64,000 nucleotides of DNA from Prinia subflava (taxonomy: Eukaryota > Chordata > Aves > Passeriformes > Cisticolidae): positions 8,680,001 through 8,744,000 of the forward strand of contig NC_086266.1 of the NCBI RefSeq assembly GCF_021018805.1, in the 5' to 3' direction. This document shows, in pieces, positions 37,501-49,900 of this stretch. Made by a program: the position numbers and the translations under genes. The notes below the pieces were generated by a model. It was given only the letters and a program-made list of their open reading frames with translations. It was not told where the DNA came from and searched no databases. Numbering within the stretch: the first letter of the stretch is position 1; each line of letters begins with the position of its first letter.

Positions 37501-37637
37501 GCCCTGGGGTGTGGGCATCTCTGCTGCTGCTAGCCCAAACACCAGAAGGATAAGCAAGCGAGCATCAGAGTGGCAGCAGAGGCACATCCAGGTGACAGTA
37601 AAAGAAAAGAAAGGGAGGAAACAGAAACAGAAAGAGG
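34565..37637. other. Intergenic, no gene recognised; CpG-enriched patch near 36.6-36.9 kb
   Basis: No supported exon. CpG density rises between about 36600 and 36900, and a 234-codon open frame spans 36206-36910, but the peptide resembles no family I know. It could be a small CpG island or just GC-rich DNA. Confidence 0.5.
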
Positions 37638-38202
37638 GAGGCAGGAAGGCAGGAAGGAAGGCAGGAAGGCAGGAAGGCAGGAAGGCAGGCAGGAAGGCAG
37701 GAAGGCAGGAAGGCAGGAAGGAAGGCAGGAAGGAAGGCAGGAAGGCAGGAAGGCAGGCAGGAAGGAAGGCAGGAAGGCAGGAAGGCAGGAAGGCAGGAAG
37801 GCAGGAAGGCAGGCAGGAAGGCAGGAAGGCAGGAAGGCAGGAAGGCAGGCAGGAAGGCAGGCAGGAAGGCAGGAAGGCAGGAAGGCAGGAAGGCAGGAAG
37901 GCAGGAAGGAAGGCAGGAAGGAAGGCAGGAAGGAAGGCAGGAAGGAAGGCAGGAAGGAAGGCAGGAAGGAAGGCAGGAAGGAAGGCAGGAAGGCAGGAAG
38001 GCAGGAAGGCAGGAAGGCAGGAAGGCAGGAAGGCAGGAAGGCAGGAAGGCAGGAAGGAAGGAAGGAAGGAAGGAAGGAAGGAAGGAAGGAAGGAAGGAAG
38101 GAAGGAAGGAAGGAAGGAAGGAAGGAAGGAAGGAAGGAAGGAAGGAAGGAAGGAAGGAAGGAAGGAAGGAAGGAAGGAAGGAAGGAAGGAAGGAAGGAAG
38201 GA
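37638..38202. repeat. (GGAA)n/(GGCAGGAA)n microsatellite
   Basis: About 565 bp. The left 410 bp mixes GGCA and GGAA tetramers in irregular order, and the right 150 bp (38052-38202) is pure GGAA. Long open frames across it (EGRKAGRQ- or LPSFLPAF-type peptides) are repeat artefacts. The left part looks like GGAA repeats interrupted by A-to-C changes that were then amplified. Confidence 0.98.
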
Positions 38203-41200
38203 TCCTCCCAAAGCACTCATTCCCAACATACCATCCTCACAGGAGACCTGTGACCCCTCCCCGTTCTCTCCAGGTGTTGGCTGATGTTTAGCTACTTTGC
38301 TATTGATGGCACTGCATGTGCCAGGCTGCATTAGGGGACAGGGACACATGTGGCACTGTGCACAGGTGCGTTGTCCAGGTCTATGGTGCCTGGCATGAGC
38401 TTTTCATGCTTCTGTTGAGAGCACAGTGGGATGGCAGGATGGACGAAAGGAACTGCAGCTCTAGGACACACCGACCAAATCAAATTGGGCTTTCACATGC
38501 TAATTACTAAACATAGGCCAGCACAGGACTGAGCACACCCTTTTCATACCACAAACCCGCTGGTCTTTGAGGCATTTCCAACTTGCTAGAAGACACACCT
38601 GGGCAGAACTTACCCAGGCAGCCTGGAGGGCCCTGTCAAGGGTCACCCACTGCCCTCAGGGCATATGGAAAGGGGACCAGAATCACAGGAAAGCAAGTCT
38701 GTGGGACAGGGAATGGAGAAGCATATGGCTCACCCCAACTTGGCCCATGTGCATGGAAAGGGGAAGCTAAGGGGCAGTTCATTGCCAGGACACAAGAATA
38801 GCCCCATGGTGAAATGGGGGTGGTGGGGTCTGCTTGGGGATGGTGGGACCCTTACCCAGTGCTGTAGAGCACCACTATGCCCAGGCAACTCAACCACCCC
38901 TTGCTTTGCTGTGTGCCTAAGGACAGCCATAGCCTAGGGTTTTATTGGGCCTGACAAGCCAGCTGGGACACCAGCAGATAATCTCTGCCTTGCTGGGGAC
39001 AGTCCCCCTGCAGGGTCAAGCATGCTTGCCACAGAAGAGTGGAAATTTCCTCTTACTGTGCAGGCACTCCCTCCAGCCCAAGCACATCGCTGTCAGCTTG
39101 CAGGACTTGGCATGTCCTGGAGTGTTTATCAACACTATTTCGCAAGAGCCATGGCACACAGCCTGACAGGGGCATGCAAGCCGCTTGGGCAACTGGCTCT
39201 GCTGAAAGCCTGTGCTCTTGGGAAACACACCAGGCTGGGAGTCTGGTGTGGATTGATGTCATCTGAGCGGCCATCAGCACCTTCTCCTTTCTGGCCTCCT
39301 GAGTTCAAGGACAGAGCTGTGAGCTTTGGTCTTGGCCCTTTCTTAGTCCTGCAGAATCCTTCCCTTGGTATATCACCTGGCAGGGTTGTAAATGACCTCA
39401 ACATGCTGGTTCCCACTCATCCAGGGCATGCTGCTCCATCCTCACAGGGTATATGGCTTGGGGAGGGAGGTACTCCACTGCCTCCAAGGGATTTGGAGGT
39501 ATCAGCTGGAGCAACAGAATAATTGTGGTGACAGCACATGTAGCTGAGGGCTGCCCTCCAGGCATAGATCAGTGGCTGCATGATGCCTGAGAGATGACAC
39601 AGCAGGGCCAGCCTGTTAACTCCAGATGTGTACAACTGACACAATCCCCTCAGGCAGGGGAGAAAGCAGGCACTTCCTGAATGACATTGGCTGGACAGAC
39701 AGGACACATGGAGTTGCAATCAGGCCCTGGGAGCCAGTCCGAGTCCTGCAGTTGCCCTGGCCAGGGCTGGCTATGCCCACCCAACTCCATGGTGCTGTCC
39801 ACGGCCATTATCAGTGGGTGCAGCAGCTGGATGTCAAGAAGGCACAGTGTCAGAGGATTCTGCTCTGCTGAGGTACTGTGGAGCCCAGGAAATGTCTTAG
39901 CTGCTCTTGAAATCTCAAGATGCACATCAAAGCCCTGCTTAAGTGGCAAATGGGTGGTGGGTTTGTCAGGTAGGTGTCATTCCCTCAGGGTAAAGAAGCA
40001 AAGCATACCCCCTCCCAGCCTTTCCAAATGGGCAGCAGCTCCGCTTGGCACCAAGGAGCTGCAGGGCGCAGCCTTCCCCAGCAGACTATGTCCCTCCAGT
40101 GCAACTGGGGGTGCAGGGATCGTGGGCAGATGGGGTGTTCCTAGAGTGGGGACCATCCCAGGAAGGCCAGCGGGTTCCTGAAGCATTGCACAGACCCTGC
40201 CCCAATTCCAGTGCAGCTGGAGCAGCAGCAGCGAACAGGCTTCGTGCAGCCGCCAAGATGTTTGCTGGAGCAGAGGCATGCATAAACACTTTGTTTAATC
40301 AAGGACTCGGAGTGAACACAGTGTACCCTGGCTCTGTGTAGAGGGAACAGCTGCGGCCCCGCGGGGCAGGGCCAGGGCCACCGATCGGCGGTGGCAGAGC
40401 GACCTCCCGTGGCACAGTCCCGATGCCGGGGGGCTCAGCACCGTCGCTGCGGCGGCAGCTTAAGGAAGCCCCATGACACCCGTGTTCGCCTTCCCAGCAC
40501 CCTGCTCTGAAGGGAGGCTGTTCCCCGGCTGCAGGCAGCTCTGGCTGCTTCCAGGGCGCTATGTCTGACAGCTGTGCGGTGCAAGGCTTGGTTCGGCCCA
40601 GTCCCACCCGTGCCAGAACCGAGGGCGAGGTGCTCTCTGCGCGTGGGTCTGTGGGTGGCGACCTCGTTGGCGGTGTTGTATCAAGAGAGCCCAAGACCTC
40701 GGTAGTGCCAGCCGCTGTGTTCTCACATAGGCGGGATGGTATCCCCTCTGCGCCCTCCTGCCCTTCCGAGAATGAGGTGTTTGGGCTGGGGATCTCCTGC
40801 GCCCCACCAGGCGCCCTGCTCAGCGAGAGCAAGGGGAGCTCAAAGCTCCTTCTCTGCAAGCCCCGAGTAAAGAGCACGGGCACCCAACATCTGCTGATGG
40901 AACCCGGGCCAACATGCAAGAAGACAGCTGATGGAGCTGTCATGGAGCACAGAATCCCTCTGTGGTGAATCTGGCTAAGGGCAGGCTTGGAGGAACTGCT
41001 ATCAAATCCAGGGGTTTTTTTCTGGGATCAGCTAGGAATTAAGCATGTGAGTTGCTGTGTTTACACCTGAACCTTACATCCCTTCCTGCCCCAGCACTGG
41101 GCTGCACAAACCCCCAGGTTTCTTTGGAAGCATTATTTTAAGGATAAAATTTAAAGGACTCCTTTCACAAAGAATTGTGCTATCAAGTTATTTTTCTTCT

Positions 41201-42317
41201 TTTAATTTCTTTTGATTTCCAAATAGGTATTCTTTGTGCACTGGGGACTAGATCTAGAAGATCTAGATTTGGATAACACTGTGAAGGCAGCCAGGTTGTG
41301 GTATTGCCAATCAGTGCACGCCTCTTCTTCCCGCCAGCCTCGCACTTGGCCGCCAAGCCTGTTCCATGGCTTCCCAGGCAATTAGTGGTTACAACACACA
41401 TCCGCACAGCTGGCAGAACCACTCCAGCTTTCCATGTGTCCTTGATAACCTCTTCTGTTTTTTGAAGCCTTTGGTAGTAATGAAATGACTGAGGATAATG
41501 ACAAGCATAAACCCCCGGAGTGCAAGACCCGGAAATGTGGTTTTCTTCGAAGCAGCTGGTGTCCCTTGGTGGGACAGGTCTGAATGGGTGAGCTTCACTC
41601 TGTATGTTGAGCCCTCATGCTCTGGGCAATCAGACTGGAATTAACTGGCTTCTTAGTGTGCATCCAGGCTGGTGTTTGCTTGGTTGGCTGGTTATGGTAA
41701 CTGAAAAACAGTCCAAATCACTTCAACCTTAGGTTTCCAGACCTTACTGCTTTATTTCTAGAGCACCTTGTATCCCACTTTTTCCATTTTTCATGGAAAC
41801 AAAGCTCCACTGGGCTACCGTGAGCTCTGGTGACCATTCCTTTTGCTCAGCTCCCAGGAAGCTCCTCAGCTTGACCTAATGGAGGAGCAGCCTGAGCTGC
41901 TATCTGGGACAGCGCTGGTGTGCAACAGGAAGAGCAGGGACAAGGGGAGCTCACAGAGTGCAACACAGCAGCTGATCCACTGTGAATTTCAAAGCTCTAT
42001 TCTTGAAATGTTACAGATTAAGGAAGACACTTTCCATGGCAAACAAAATGCCAGAGCTTAGGGAAGGTGTCTGCAGAGAAGCAATAGAAGCAGAGACCCA
42101 GGATGGAATTATTTTGGTTTGTACCCCTTTCTGCCAACATTTGGGCAGGATTTGAAGGGGGGAAACCAGCAAATCCACCAAGAGATTGAGGAAAAAACTG
42201 ACAAAAGCGCTGCTGAGATTACATTTAGGAAGGTAGTTCAGAGGAGTTTTACTATTTTAGCTCTGGAAGACAGAGAACACCTGACTTACTCCTGAACTCT
42301 GAGGGACCCCTTATCAG
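38203..42317. other. Intergenic, no gene recognised; CpG-enriched patch at 40.35-40.85 kb
   Basis: No supported exon. The 40340-40850 stretch is enriched in CpG and contains open frames on both strands (for example 40299-40943 minus, 214 codons; 40561-40968 plus, 135 codons). CpG enrichment alone opens long frames, and I recognise no domain. Confidence 0.5.
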
Positions 42318-42557
42318 CTCTCTCCTCTCCCTCTCCCTCTCCCTCTCCCTCTCCCTCTCCCTCTCCCTCTCCCTCTCCCTCTCCCTCTCCTCTCCTCTCC
42401 CTCTCCCTCTCCCTCTCCCTCTCCCCCTCCCTCTCCCTCTCCCTCTCCCTCTCCCTCTCCCTCTCCCTCTCTCTCTCCCTCTCCCTCTCCCTCTCCCTCT
42501 CCCTCTCCCTCTCCCTCTCCCTCTCCCTCTCCCTCTCCCTCTCCCTCTCCCTCTCCC
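42318..42557. repeat. (CTCCCT)n hexamer microsatellite
   Basis: About 240 bp of near-perfect pyrimidine hexamers with a few interruptions (near 42388, 42425 and 42470), about 1.2 kb upstream of the FAAH2 start codon. Polypurine/polypyrimidine tracts like this can adopt triplex DNA. Open frames over it encode only ER or EG dipeptides and are artefacts. Confidence 0.97.
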
Positions 42558-43061
42558 ATCCCTGCATCAGGCAGGGAGAAAAAAATCTTTGATAAGATTG
42601 TGAAAAAGAACTACTATCAAGATTACTTCAATGTCAGCTTAGGTTTTAGGGACAGAGGTCAGCTGATGGCCTTCTAGGGCGTGTGTGCTGCAGATTGTTC
42701 TATAAATGCTGACATGTTGACTCTGCAGTCATAAAAGATTTTCACAAGAAATGTATCCCTTTGTAGCCTTGCTTTGAGCTGATAATTCAATTGCCAACTA
42801 TGTGGAAGGGAAGAAATGCAGTAAGGTCCGATCACATGTTGCTTAAATTCTTGCTTTAAAAGACATGATTTTTTTCCCCCAGCATTACCAAATCTTCTGC
42901 CCTGAGGGTTGAGGATTATACAGTGCTCTTCCCGTTTCCATAATCAAGCACCTGAACACCTCAGAGCATGTTTAAAAATAAGTGTGGTAATAGCTGTATT
43001 TTATAAGGGAAAAGCCCAAGAATGAGGCTCGGTGTTCATAATACAAAAGAACATTATAATT
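42558..43061. other. FAAH2 upstream flank, nothing recognised
   Basis: AT-richer unique sequence between the hexamer array and the CpG-rich promoter region. No repeat or gene seen. Confidence 0.6.
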
Positions 43062-43069
43062 TGACGTCA
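43062..43069. promoter_or_regulatory. Consensus cAMP-response element TGACGTCA
   Basis: Perfect palindromic CRE about 720 bp upstream of the FAAH2 ATG, at the edge of the CpG-rich promoter. An eight-base match alone is weak evidence, but a related half-site near the start codon gives it some context. Confidence 0.35.
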
Positions 43070-43585
43070 ACCTCAAACTGATCGTTCTTAATGTCCCATA
43101 GTTACACAACACCTAACAGAGCGTTCGTGTGCACAGTCTGACCCAGAGAACAGGTTTTTAGATGAGGACGGACAACCTGTGCAGGAAAGAGAAGCGTCTC
43201 CGTCCCAGTCCAGCACGAAGCGTTCCCGCGGGCAGCTCAGAGGCATTGCGGCCGCTGGGCACAGCCCGGCGCCTCAGGCTGCCACCACCCCTGTCCAGGT
43301 GAGGCTGTCAGTGCAGGCCCTGCCCGGGGCGCGTTTCGCTAACCAGCACACGCCGCACATCGGGAGCGCCGCTGTCACCTCGCGCCAGCACAGCTCGCCT
43401 GCCGTGTGCGCCCCAAACCCGTTGCATCTGTCCCGGAGCAGAGGAGCGGGCCGACCCGGGGCCGGCAGAGCGGGCCTGAGCGTCACGATGCGAGACAGAA
43501 GGTGGGCGAGGCCGCCCTTCGGCCCGCCCCCCCGGACAGCGCTGCGTTCCCGGGGAGGTTCAGGCCGAGGCGGGCCCCGGGCAGG

Positions 43586-43708
43586 CCGCGGCGGGACGAG
43601 CACCGGCACAGGGCCGCGGCGGGACGAGCACCGGCACAGGGCCGCGGCGGGACGAGCACCGGCACAGGGCCGCGGCGGGACGAGCACCGGCACAGGGCCG
43701 CGGCGGGG
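43586..43708 (+). repeat. 28-bp GC-rich minisatellite in the FAAH2 promoter/5' UTR
   Basis: Four tandem identical copies of a 28-bp unit beginning CCGCGGCGGGACGAGCACCG at 43586, 43614, 43642 and 43670, then an 11-bp partial copy. It ends about 80 bp before the FAAH2 ATG. Because 28 is not a multiple of 3, each copy reads in a different frame, so the array is not protein-coding. Confidence 0.97.
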
Positions 43709-43743
43709 CGGTCGCCACGGCAACGAGGGCGGTGCGACGCGCA

Positions 43744-43757
43744 GACGTCACTTCCGC
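43744..43757 (+). promoter_or_regulatory. CRE half-site and ETS site next to the FAAH2 start
   Basis: GACGTCAC runs directly into CTTCCG (the ETS core CGGAAG on the other strand), 31-44 bp before the start codon. Adjacent CRE and ETS motifs are a common core-promoter arrangement in CpG-island genes. Evidence is motif-level only. Confidence 0.4.
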
Positions 43758-43787
43758 GCAAGGCGGGGCGCGGCGCGCAGTGCTGCC

Positions 43788-43988
43788 ATGGCGCTGTCGC
43801 GCGCGGAGCGCTGTCTCGCGCTGCTGCTGCGGCTGCTGTCGCGCGCCTGCCTCGCGCTGCTCGCGCTGCTGCCGCCGCCGCCGCGCGCCGGCCCCGCGCG
43901 CGCCGCTCCGCGCGCCGTCCCGCCGCCACGGCACGCGCTGCTGCTGCTGTCCGCGCGGCGCCTCGCGGAGCTGCTCCGGGCGCGGCAG
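43788..43988 (+). CDS. FAAH2: FAAH2 exon 1: start codon and membrane anchor
   Basis: 67 codons, phase 0 at the donor (CAG|GTACC). It encodes the hydrophobic N-terminus with a run of four prolines after the anchor, then the LLLLSARRLAELLRARQ helix that opens the amidase fold. It is extremely GC-rich (alanine, arginine, leucine and proline codons with G/C third bases), unlike the later exons, because it lies in the CpG island. Confidence 0.93.
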
Positions 43989-46900
43989 GTACCACCCGCG
44001 CCCCGGGGAGGGGCAGGGGGGCAGCGGGCCTCGGGCCTCCCAGTGCCCGTGCCTGACGGCGGGTCCCGCTGTGCCCCGTGGGCAGGTGACGTGCATCGAG
44101 GTAGTGGAGGCGTACGTGGAGAGGATCAAAGAGGTGAATCCCCTCATCAATGCCGTGGTTAAGGACAGGTGAGCTGGGGGCAGAGGGCACCCTCGAGGAG
44201 AAAGTGGCTTCCCCACCTGCGTCCCTTCGGGCCCCAGGCCCGGCCGCTGCTCCACACCAGGGGTGCGGGGATCTCCGCGCCGCCACCGCAGCAGCACCGT
44301 GCTGAGTCCCTGGCGGCGGCTTGGCCGGGATGCCGCTCCCAGCTCTGGCAAAGACCAGGCACTCTCACTTCCCCTCACAAGCTCCTGCCGCACTTGGGGC
44401 CTGCCCACCCTGCGGGGACCCCATTCCTCTCTGATTCAGCGCCAGAATATCGCCGGGTGCTTTGTTGCAGGTTTGAGGAGGCCTTGCAGGAAGCCCGGCA
44501 GGTCGATAAGCTGCTCTCAGAGGGTCCTAGTGATGACTGCTTGGAGGAGAAGTTCCCCTTGTTGGGGGTTCCCGTCACCGTTAAGGAGGCCTTTTCTCTC
44601 TATGGTGGGTTTATCTTTGTGCCTCTCCAGGTCCTAATGTGCTCCCCAGAGTGGTGGGTGGCTGTGGCAGGTAGTTGGAGAGAAGTAGTCTCCCTTTCCC
44701 TAATTTGCACCAAGCTCTGCCCGGACTTCTGCATTTGTATTCATTTGTAGCACGCAGGTGCTGCAGAGCTTGTGGTGCCTCAGAGGAGCAGCCCTCACTG
44801 GGAACCTGCTTCCTGCAGCCCCGAGTTGTCTCAGGGCAACGTCCCTGATGCCTCCCTCCTGTTGACCTTGGCACCACAGGGATGCCCAACACCTCTGGCT
44901 TGGTCAACCGCTGCAACGTGATCGCCACCTCAGATGCCACAGTGGTGTCGCGGCTGAAGCAGGCAGGTGCCATCCCGCTGGGTGTCACCAACTGCAGCGA
45001 GCTCTGCATGTGGTACGAGTCCAGCAACAGGGTCTACGGGCGGACCAACAACCCCTACGACCTGCAGAGGATTGTGGGCGGCAGCTCAGGTGAACCCTGG
45101 CATTTCAGCACAGTCCTGCACGAGTGGCAGGTTTAAAATGCAGCAAGGGAGCAGTTCCAAGTCCTCACGCAGCTATTAACATGTCCCTGGGCTCTTGCAG
45201 AGCTTATAGGCCTCTTTCCTGGGTACTGCTGTGGGCTATTGGGAGGTCCAGCTACTTTTCCTCTTCTGGGTGTTTTGTCAGGCATTGCTTCAGTTTGCTC
45301 TGTTGTACTTTGACAGGAAAATCCCTTTGGCCCACATTCCCCAGCTGTCCTCCAGCCATCACTAAAGCCAAGGTGCCCGCTACCCCTCTTGCTTTTTAGG
45401 CCCCCATCCTCACTGTGAGATGCTTCTGCTTTGCTGCATGATTTGCACCATAAATCTGTGGGGTTTTGCCATGTTTTTTCCCGTGCAGGTGGGGAGGGCA
45501 GTGTCCTGGCAGCTGCCTGCTCAGTCATAGGTGTGGGCTCTGACATCGGTGGAAGCATCCGGATGCCCGCCTTCTTCAATGGAGTCTTTGGCCATAAACC
45601 CACAACAGGTAAGGTGGGTGCTGGGGTCTCCTCCTCTTCCCTGCTAGCAGAAATGCCATGATGTGGAATGGGGGCTGTGGGATCAACCCTTTAGGACACC
45701 CCTGTTCTGGTCACTGGTGGGATTGCTGTAAGGAGTCAGGTAACCCCTTGCGTGGGAGAAGCCTGTCAAGGGAGCACAGCTGGGGTTGACATTTGGGAAG
45801 CTTTTGGTGGCAGAATGCCAGGCATGTGGGAGACAGGCGGGGGTTACCCAAGTATTGCATCCTCAGCATAGGATATTTTCACAAGGTTGGGATCTGCTGG
45901 GATGTTTCTCTGGCTTCCAGTGTCCCAGTATGACTGGGTGCTTTTCCTCCCTTCCCCACCCCATGTACCTTGCCATCAGCACTTGTGGGATGTGCAATCT
46001 CCTTGCATCCAAAGACCTCCAGCAGGGCTGACCCCATCTGGAGGTGATACTCGGGGTAGTATGTGACATCTCTGCTCTCAGGGGTGGTGCCCAACGATGG
46101 CCAGTTCCCAAATGCTCACGGGGTGCGGACCAGCTACCTGTGCACGGGGCCCATGTGCCGCTACGCAGAGGACCTGGAGCCTGTGTTGAGAGTCATGGCC
46201 GGTCCCGGGGTCAGCAAGTGAGTTGTTCCCACTGCTCCCAGCTGCCGAGCTGGAGTTGGCAGCTCTCTGGTCCTCACAATGTATTAGGTCTTTGTACGAG
46301 ACAGGTCTGCACCCCTGTTGCTGATTTCCTTCCTCTGCTGCTAGCTTCAGCAGGATCTTGGCTGCTGGGACTGCCCTTCTCACCACCCACATGCTCCTAG
46401 GAACTGGCAGCCATGGGCAGACTGATAGATCTCCCTTCACCAGTGAGCTGCTTCCCAGCTCTGTCCCACACACCCCTCCCTTCCCAGGGATAGCCTTGCT
46501 CCTGAGTATTAGAGGGCTTTTTTTCCTGTTGTTGAATGAGGAGTTTTCCATCCCACACTACGGCCAGTTCAGTTCCTTCAGTTCCTGCTCCATGCAACCA
46601 AGTGCAACCATGCTGTGTGCCCGTGAGGAGCGGAGCAGAGATTGGGCACATGGGGCAGCCCTCCTTTTTGCCACAGCCTGCACACAGTTGCTCTCCATCA
46701 CCACTTCGTTTTTACCCTGGTTCTTGTGCAATCACAGCCTTGCCTGCAGCCAGTGTTTGTTATCACAAGGTGCTTGTGGAGAGATGAGAACTTTCCCAAC
46801 AAAAACTTGCTGGGACTGAGGGGGCAGGTGAGCAGCTGAACATGTTGTGGGCAGTGTGTCCGTGTGTCTTCAGGGTCTCACCTTGCCACTCTGGGGAACA

Positions 46901-49900
46901 GAGCAGGGTCTCCTGAGGATACATAACAAGTGTATGAGAACCTCTAGTAGCTACAGAGGAGCTGATGGATTTGTGACAAAGCATTCCTTTCCCAGGCTGA
47001 AACTGAATGAGAAAGTGTCACTGGAGAAAATCAAATTCCACTGCATGGATCACGACGGCGGGTCCATTTTTGTATCACCTGTGGACAAGGAGATCTTGCA
47101 GGCCCAAAAAAAGGTAGGAAGCAGTAGAGGATGGTACTCACTGGGGTGAGCCTGAAGATAAAAGCTGCGTAGACAGTCAAAGGAGCCCTGGGGAGGGGAA
47201 AGAACTACTTTATGTGTGGCTCCTGCAGGGGCTGGCGGGATGAAGGGCTAGGGAGGCAGCCTTGCATCCCAGTCCTGTGCTTTTAGGGATTAAAAAGTGG
47301 AAAGAACTTTTTCTTCTTCAGGGCTAAACAGGACACAAGGGGAAGATCTTGTGAGTAGGTTCCCTTATGCTCTTCTCTGTAGTTTCCATGGGCTGATGGC
47401 AGTGCATCACATTTTTGTGGAAACAAACCGGTCCTTGCTCTTCCTTTCAGGTGGTGGAGTACCTTGAAAGTGACCTTGGGGTCCAGGTTCAGCGTGTGGC
47501 AATCCACAAGATGAAGTATTCTTTCCAGATCTGGTCAGCCATGATGTCATCCAAGGACAGTGAGGGGCAGGTGTGTCGGAGTGAGTTGGCAAAGGCACAA
47601 CTTTGGAGGCATCAGCTGTTCGGGGCCAGCTGAGGAGAGGCTTCCCAAACCTACCTGGGGGCTTTCCCTGGTCCATTTGCTCCCTCAATCCTCCATTCTT
47701 CTCTTCCTAAAGTTGCATAGCCCCTTCTCCTTGCTGTGCTGTGGGTTGAGGCCATGGCTCTCAGCAGAGGAGCAACGTGGTAATAGGGAGGGGGAGGTTG
47801 TTTTGCCACCTTGACCTTTTCCATGCAAGTTGGTAAATCAGCCAACCAGGGGGCATCCTACCTTGCTCTTTGCCCCATGCTGTGTCTTCTGACTTGTAGG
47901 CTGGGATTAACGCCTTTTGGGATGCCAGGACAGGCAGAGGACTAGCAGCTTTCTAGCAGAAGGCCTGCTTGTGTTATTTTTCCCTGGAACTGCAGCTGCT
48001 GTGCTATGCTCTGTGCATGCAGGAAGGTATTTTGTAATAAAATAAACCTCTAGGAGTGTCATAACTTGTGCATTCCTGGCACAGAGGCAGTAATGAAACA
48101 ATCCAGCCCCACCACACTAAGGCAGGCTTGTTGGGCTCATCTGCCTCCTTCTTCCAGGTCTCATGTTCATATCACAGGAGGAAATGCCTCTTGGACTTTA
48201 TCCCTTGCATCATGTCAGTTGGGTGCTGCTTTGGGGGACTGTCCCTTCTTGCTGTCTCGGGCAGGGAAAGACACCCCTGCTGCTGTCCTGGGTCAGAGTT
48301 GTGGAGCAGTCCTGATGGGCACCTCCTCTGTGAAAGCAGGAACGCCTCACATTGAGACGATGGGACAACTGGAATTTCACTGTCCCTTGCCAGCCTGTGC
48401 CTCCATGCTGCATGTTGGCTGTGCTGATGGGGCGTGTGGGTGTGTTACAGGAGGCACAACGATTCACGGACCTGCTGGGAGATCATGGGAAGCCAGTGTG
48501 GCCGCTGTGGGAGCTGATGAAATGGCTCGTGGGGATGTCTTCTCACACTCTCCCAGCTATTGGTAATGCTGGCAGGGGCGCCGGGAAGTGCAGAGGCAGT
48601 GGTGGGGTGGGCAAGTTGTTCAATGCAGGTACTACTCTTCCAATGCCCAGTGAAGGAACTCAGGGTTTGCCCTGAGAAGCTTCAGCCTAATTTTGTAATG
48701 ACACTTCAAGTCTTTGAGTCGCATGCAAGCTTAAGAGAGTGGATCTTTGATAAATGGGAGTGGGTATCTCAGGGGAAGAATTGAGGAGGATGGAGCTGGG
48801 GGCAGGGTTCACTCCTGCTGTGAGCCCTGCCAGAGCTGCTAGGGGCTCACAGGGAACAGTCAGGGTCTGCACTGACCTTGTGTCATAGCAGCAGGTACTA
48901 GAGAACCCTAATTAGTGCAGTCATACTGCTGTCTAATAAGTGCTGGGGTCATTCTGCCAGCTTTGCTCACTCCCAGTGACTGGAAAAGCTGGAAGGAAGG
49001 GGCAGGCTGAATGCTTTTCCCTTGGCAGAGCTGGGGGGATGCTGCCCACAAAGCTGTGCTAGGGGCAGTCTGCTGTGGCTACTGGTAGGAAGGGATACTT
49101 GGCACCCCAGAAGCAGGGGATGTTGTATGTGGCTGGGCAATGTGTTTCTGCCCCACACAGCCCACAGTCCTCTCAGTTGCTGTTGTCCCTATTTCTACCT
49201 TTTGCTGCAGCCCTGGGACTGACAGAGAAGCTGGTGAACCTTAACCTCAGTGGGAAGGCCAAGCTGGTGAGCATGGGGAAGAGCCTACAGGAGGAGATGG
49301 AGGCACTGCTGGGGCCGGATGGGGTGCTCCTCTACCCCTCACACCCCACTATCGCCCCCAAGCACAACTCCCCCATCTGCATGCCCTTCAATTTTGCCTA
49401 CACAGGTGAGGAGCCCTGACTTCTGTGGGGTTGCAGGTAGGGCTCCCTGTGACAGCAGTGTGGGCTGGCAGCTGGGGTGTTGTACTCAGAATGTTTGCAT
49501 TGCTAACAGTGGGCTGTGCACCTAAGAGAGGCGTCTTGCTGATCCAGAGAGTGGGGCAAAGGTTGTTGTGCTTCATACTGTGTGGCATCTTGTACCTTCT
49601 GCTGAAGCAGACCTGTCCACAGCAGGGCAGGTCTGACTTTGTGTGTGATATTGAGGGCCTCCATGCTCCAGAGGGGTTACAGCTGCTGCTGTAACAGTTT
49701 AGCAGGAACCTGAGACCCATCATTTCTTGGGGTAGAGCCTGGGGCTCCTTTTGTGGTTACCATGGGGTCTGAACACTTCGGTGCCAGTGTCAGTGCTGTC
49801 TGGCTTTGGAGGGCTGGTGCCTGGGGCAGGAATGTCCCAAATTTGGCATGCCACAGTATGTGCCATCCCTCATGGGTGCTGTTTATACACATGATGTGGG

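Larger units (their letters stand above)
43180..44170 (+). promoter_or_regulatory. FAAH2: CpG island promoter of FAAH2
   Basis: Dense CpG and GC-box-like sequence covering the 5' flank, first exon and the start of intron 1, in contrast to the AT-richer flank upstream. The transcription start is not visible. No TATA box is obvious, as is usual for CpG-island promoters. Confidence 0.8.

Noticed and set aside
37315..38349. 344-codon minus-strand frame and the 266-, 228- and 227-codon companions
   Set aside because: They are translations of the GGAA/GGCA microsatellite (LPSFLPAF or EGRKAGRQ repeats); every frame stays open because the repeat contains no stop codon.
42286..42567. ER- and EG-repeat frames
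   Set aside because: Translation of the CTCCCT hexamer array, not a gene.
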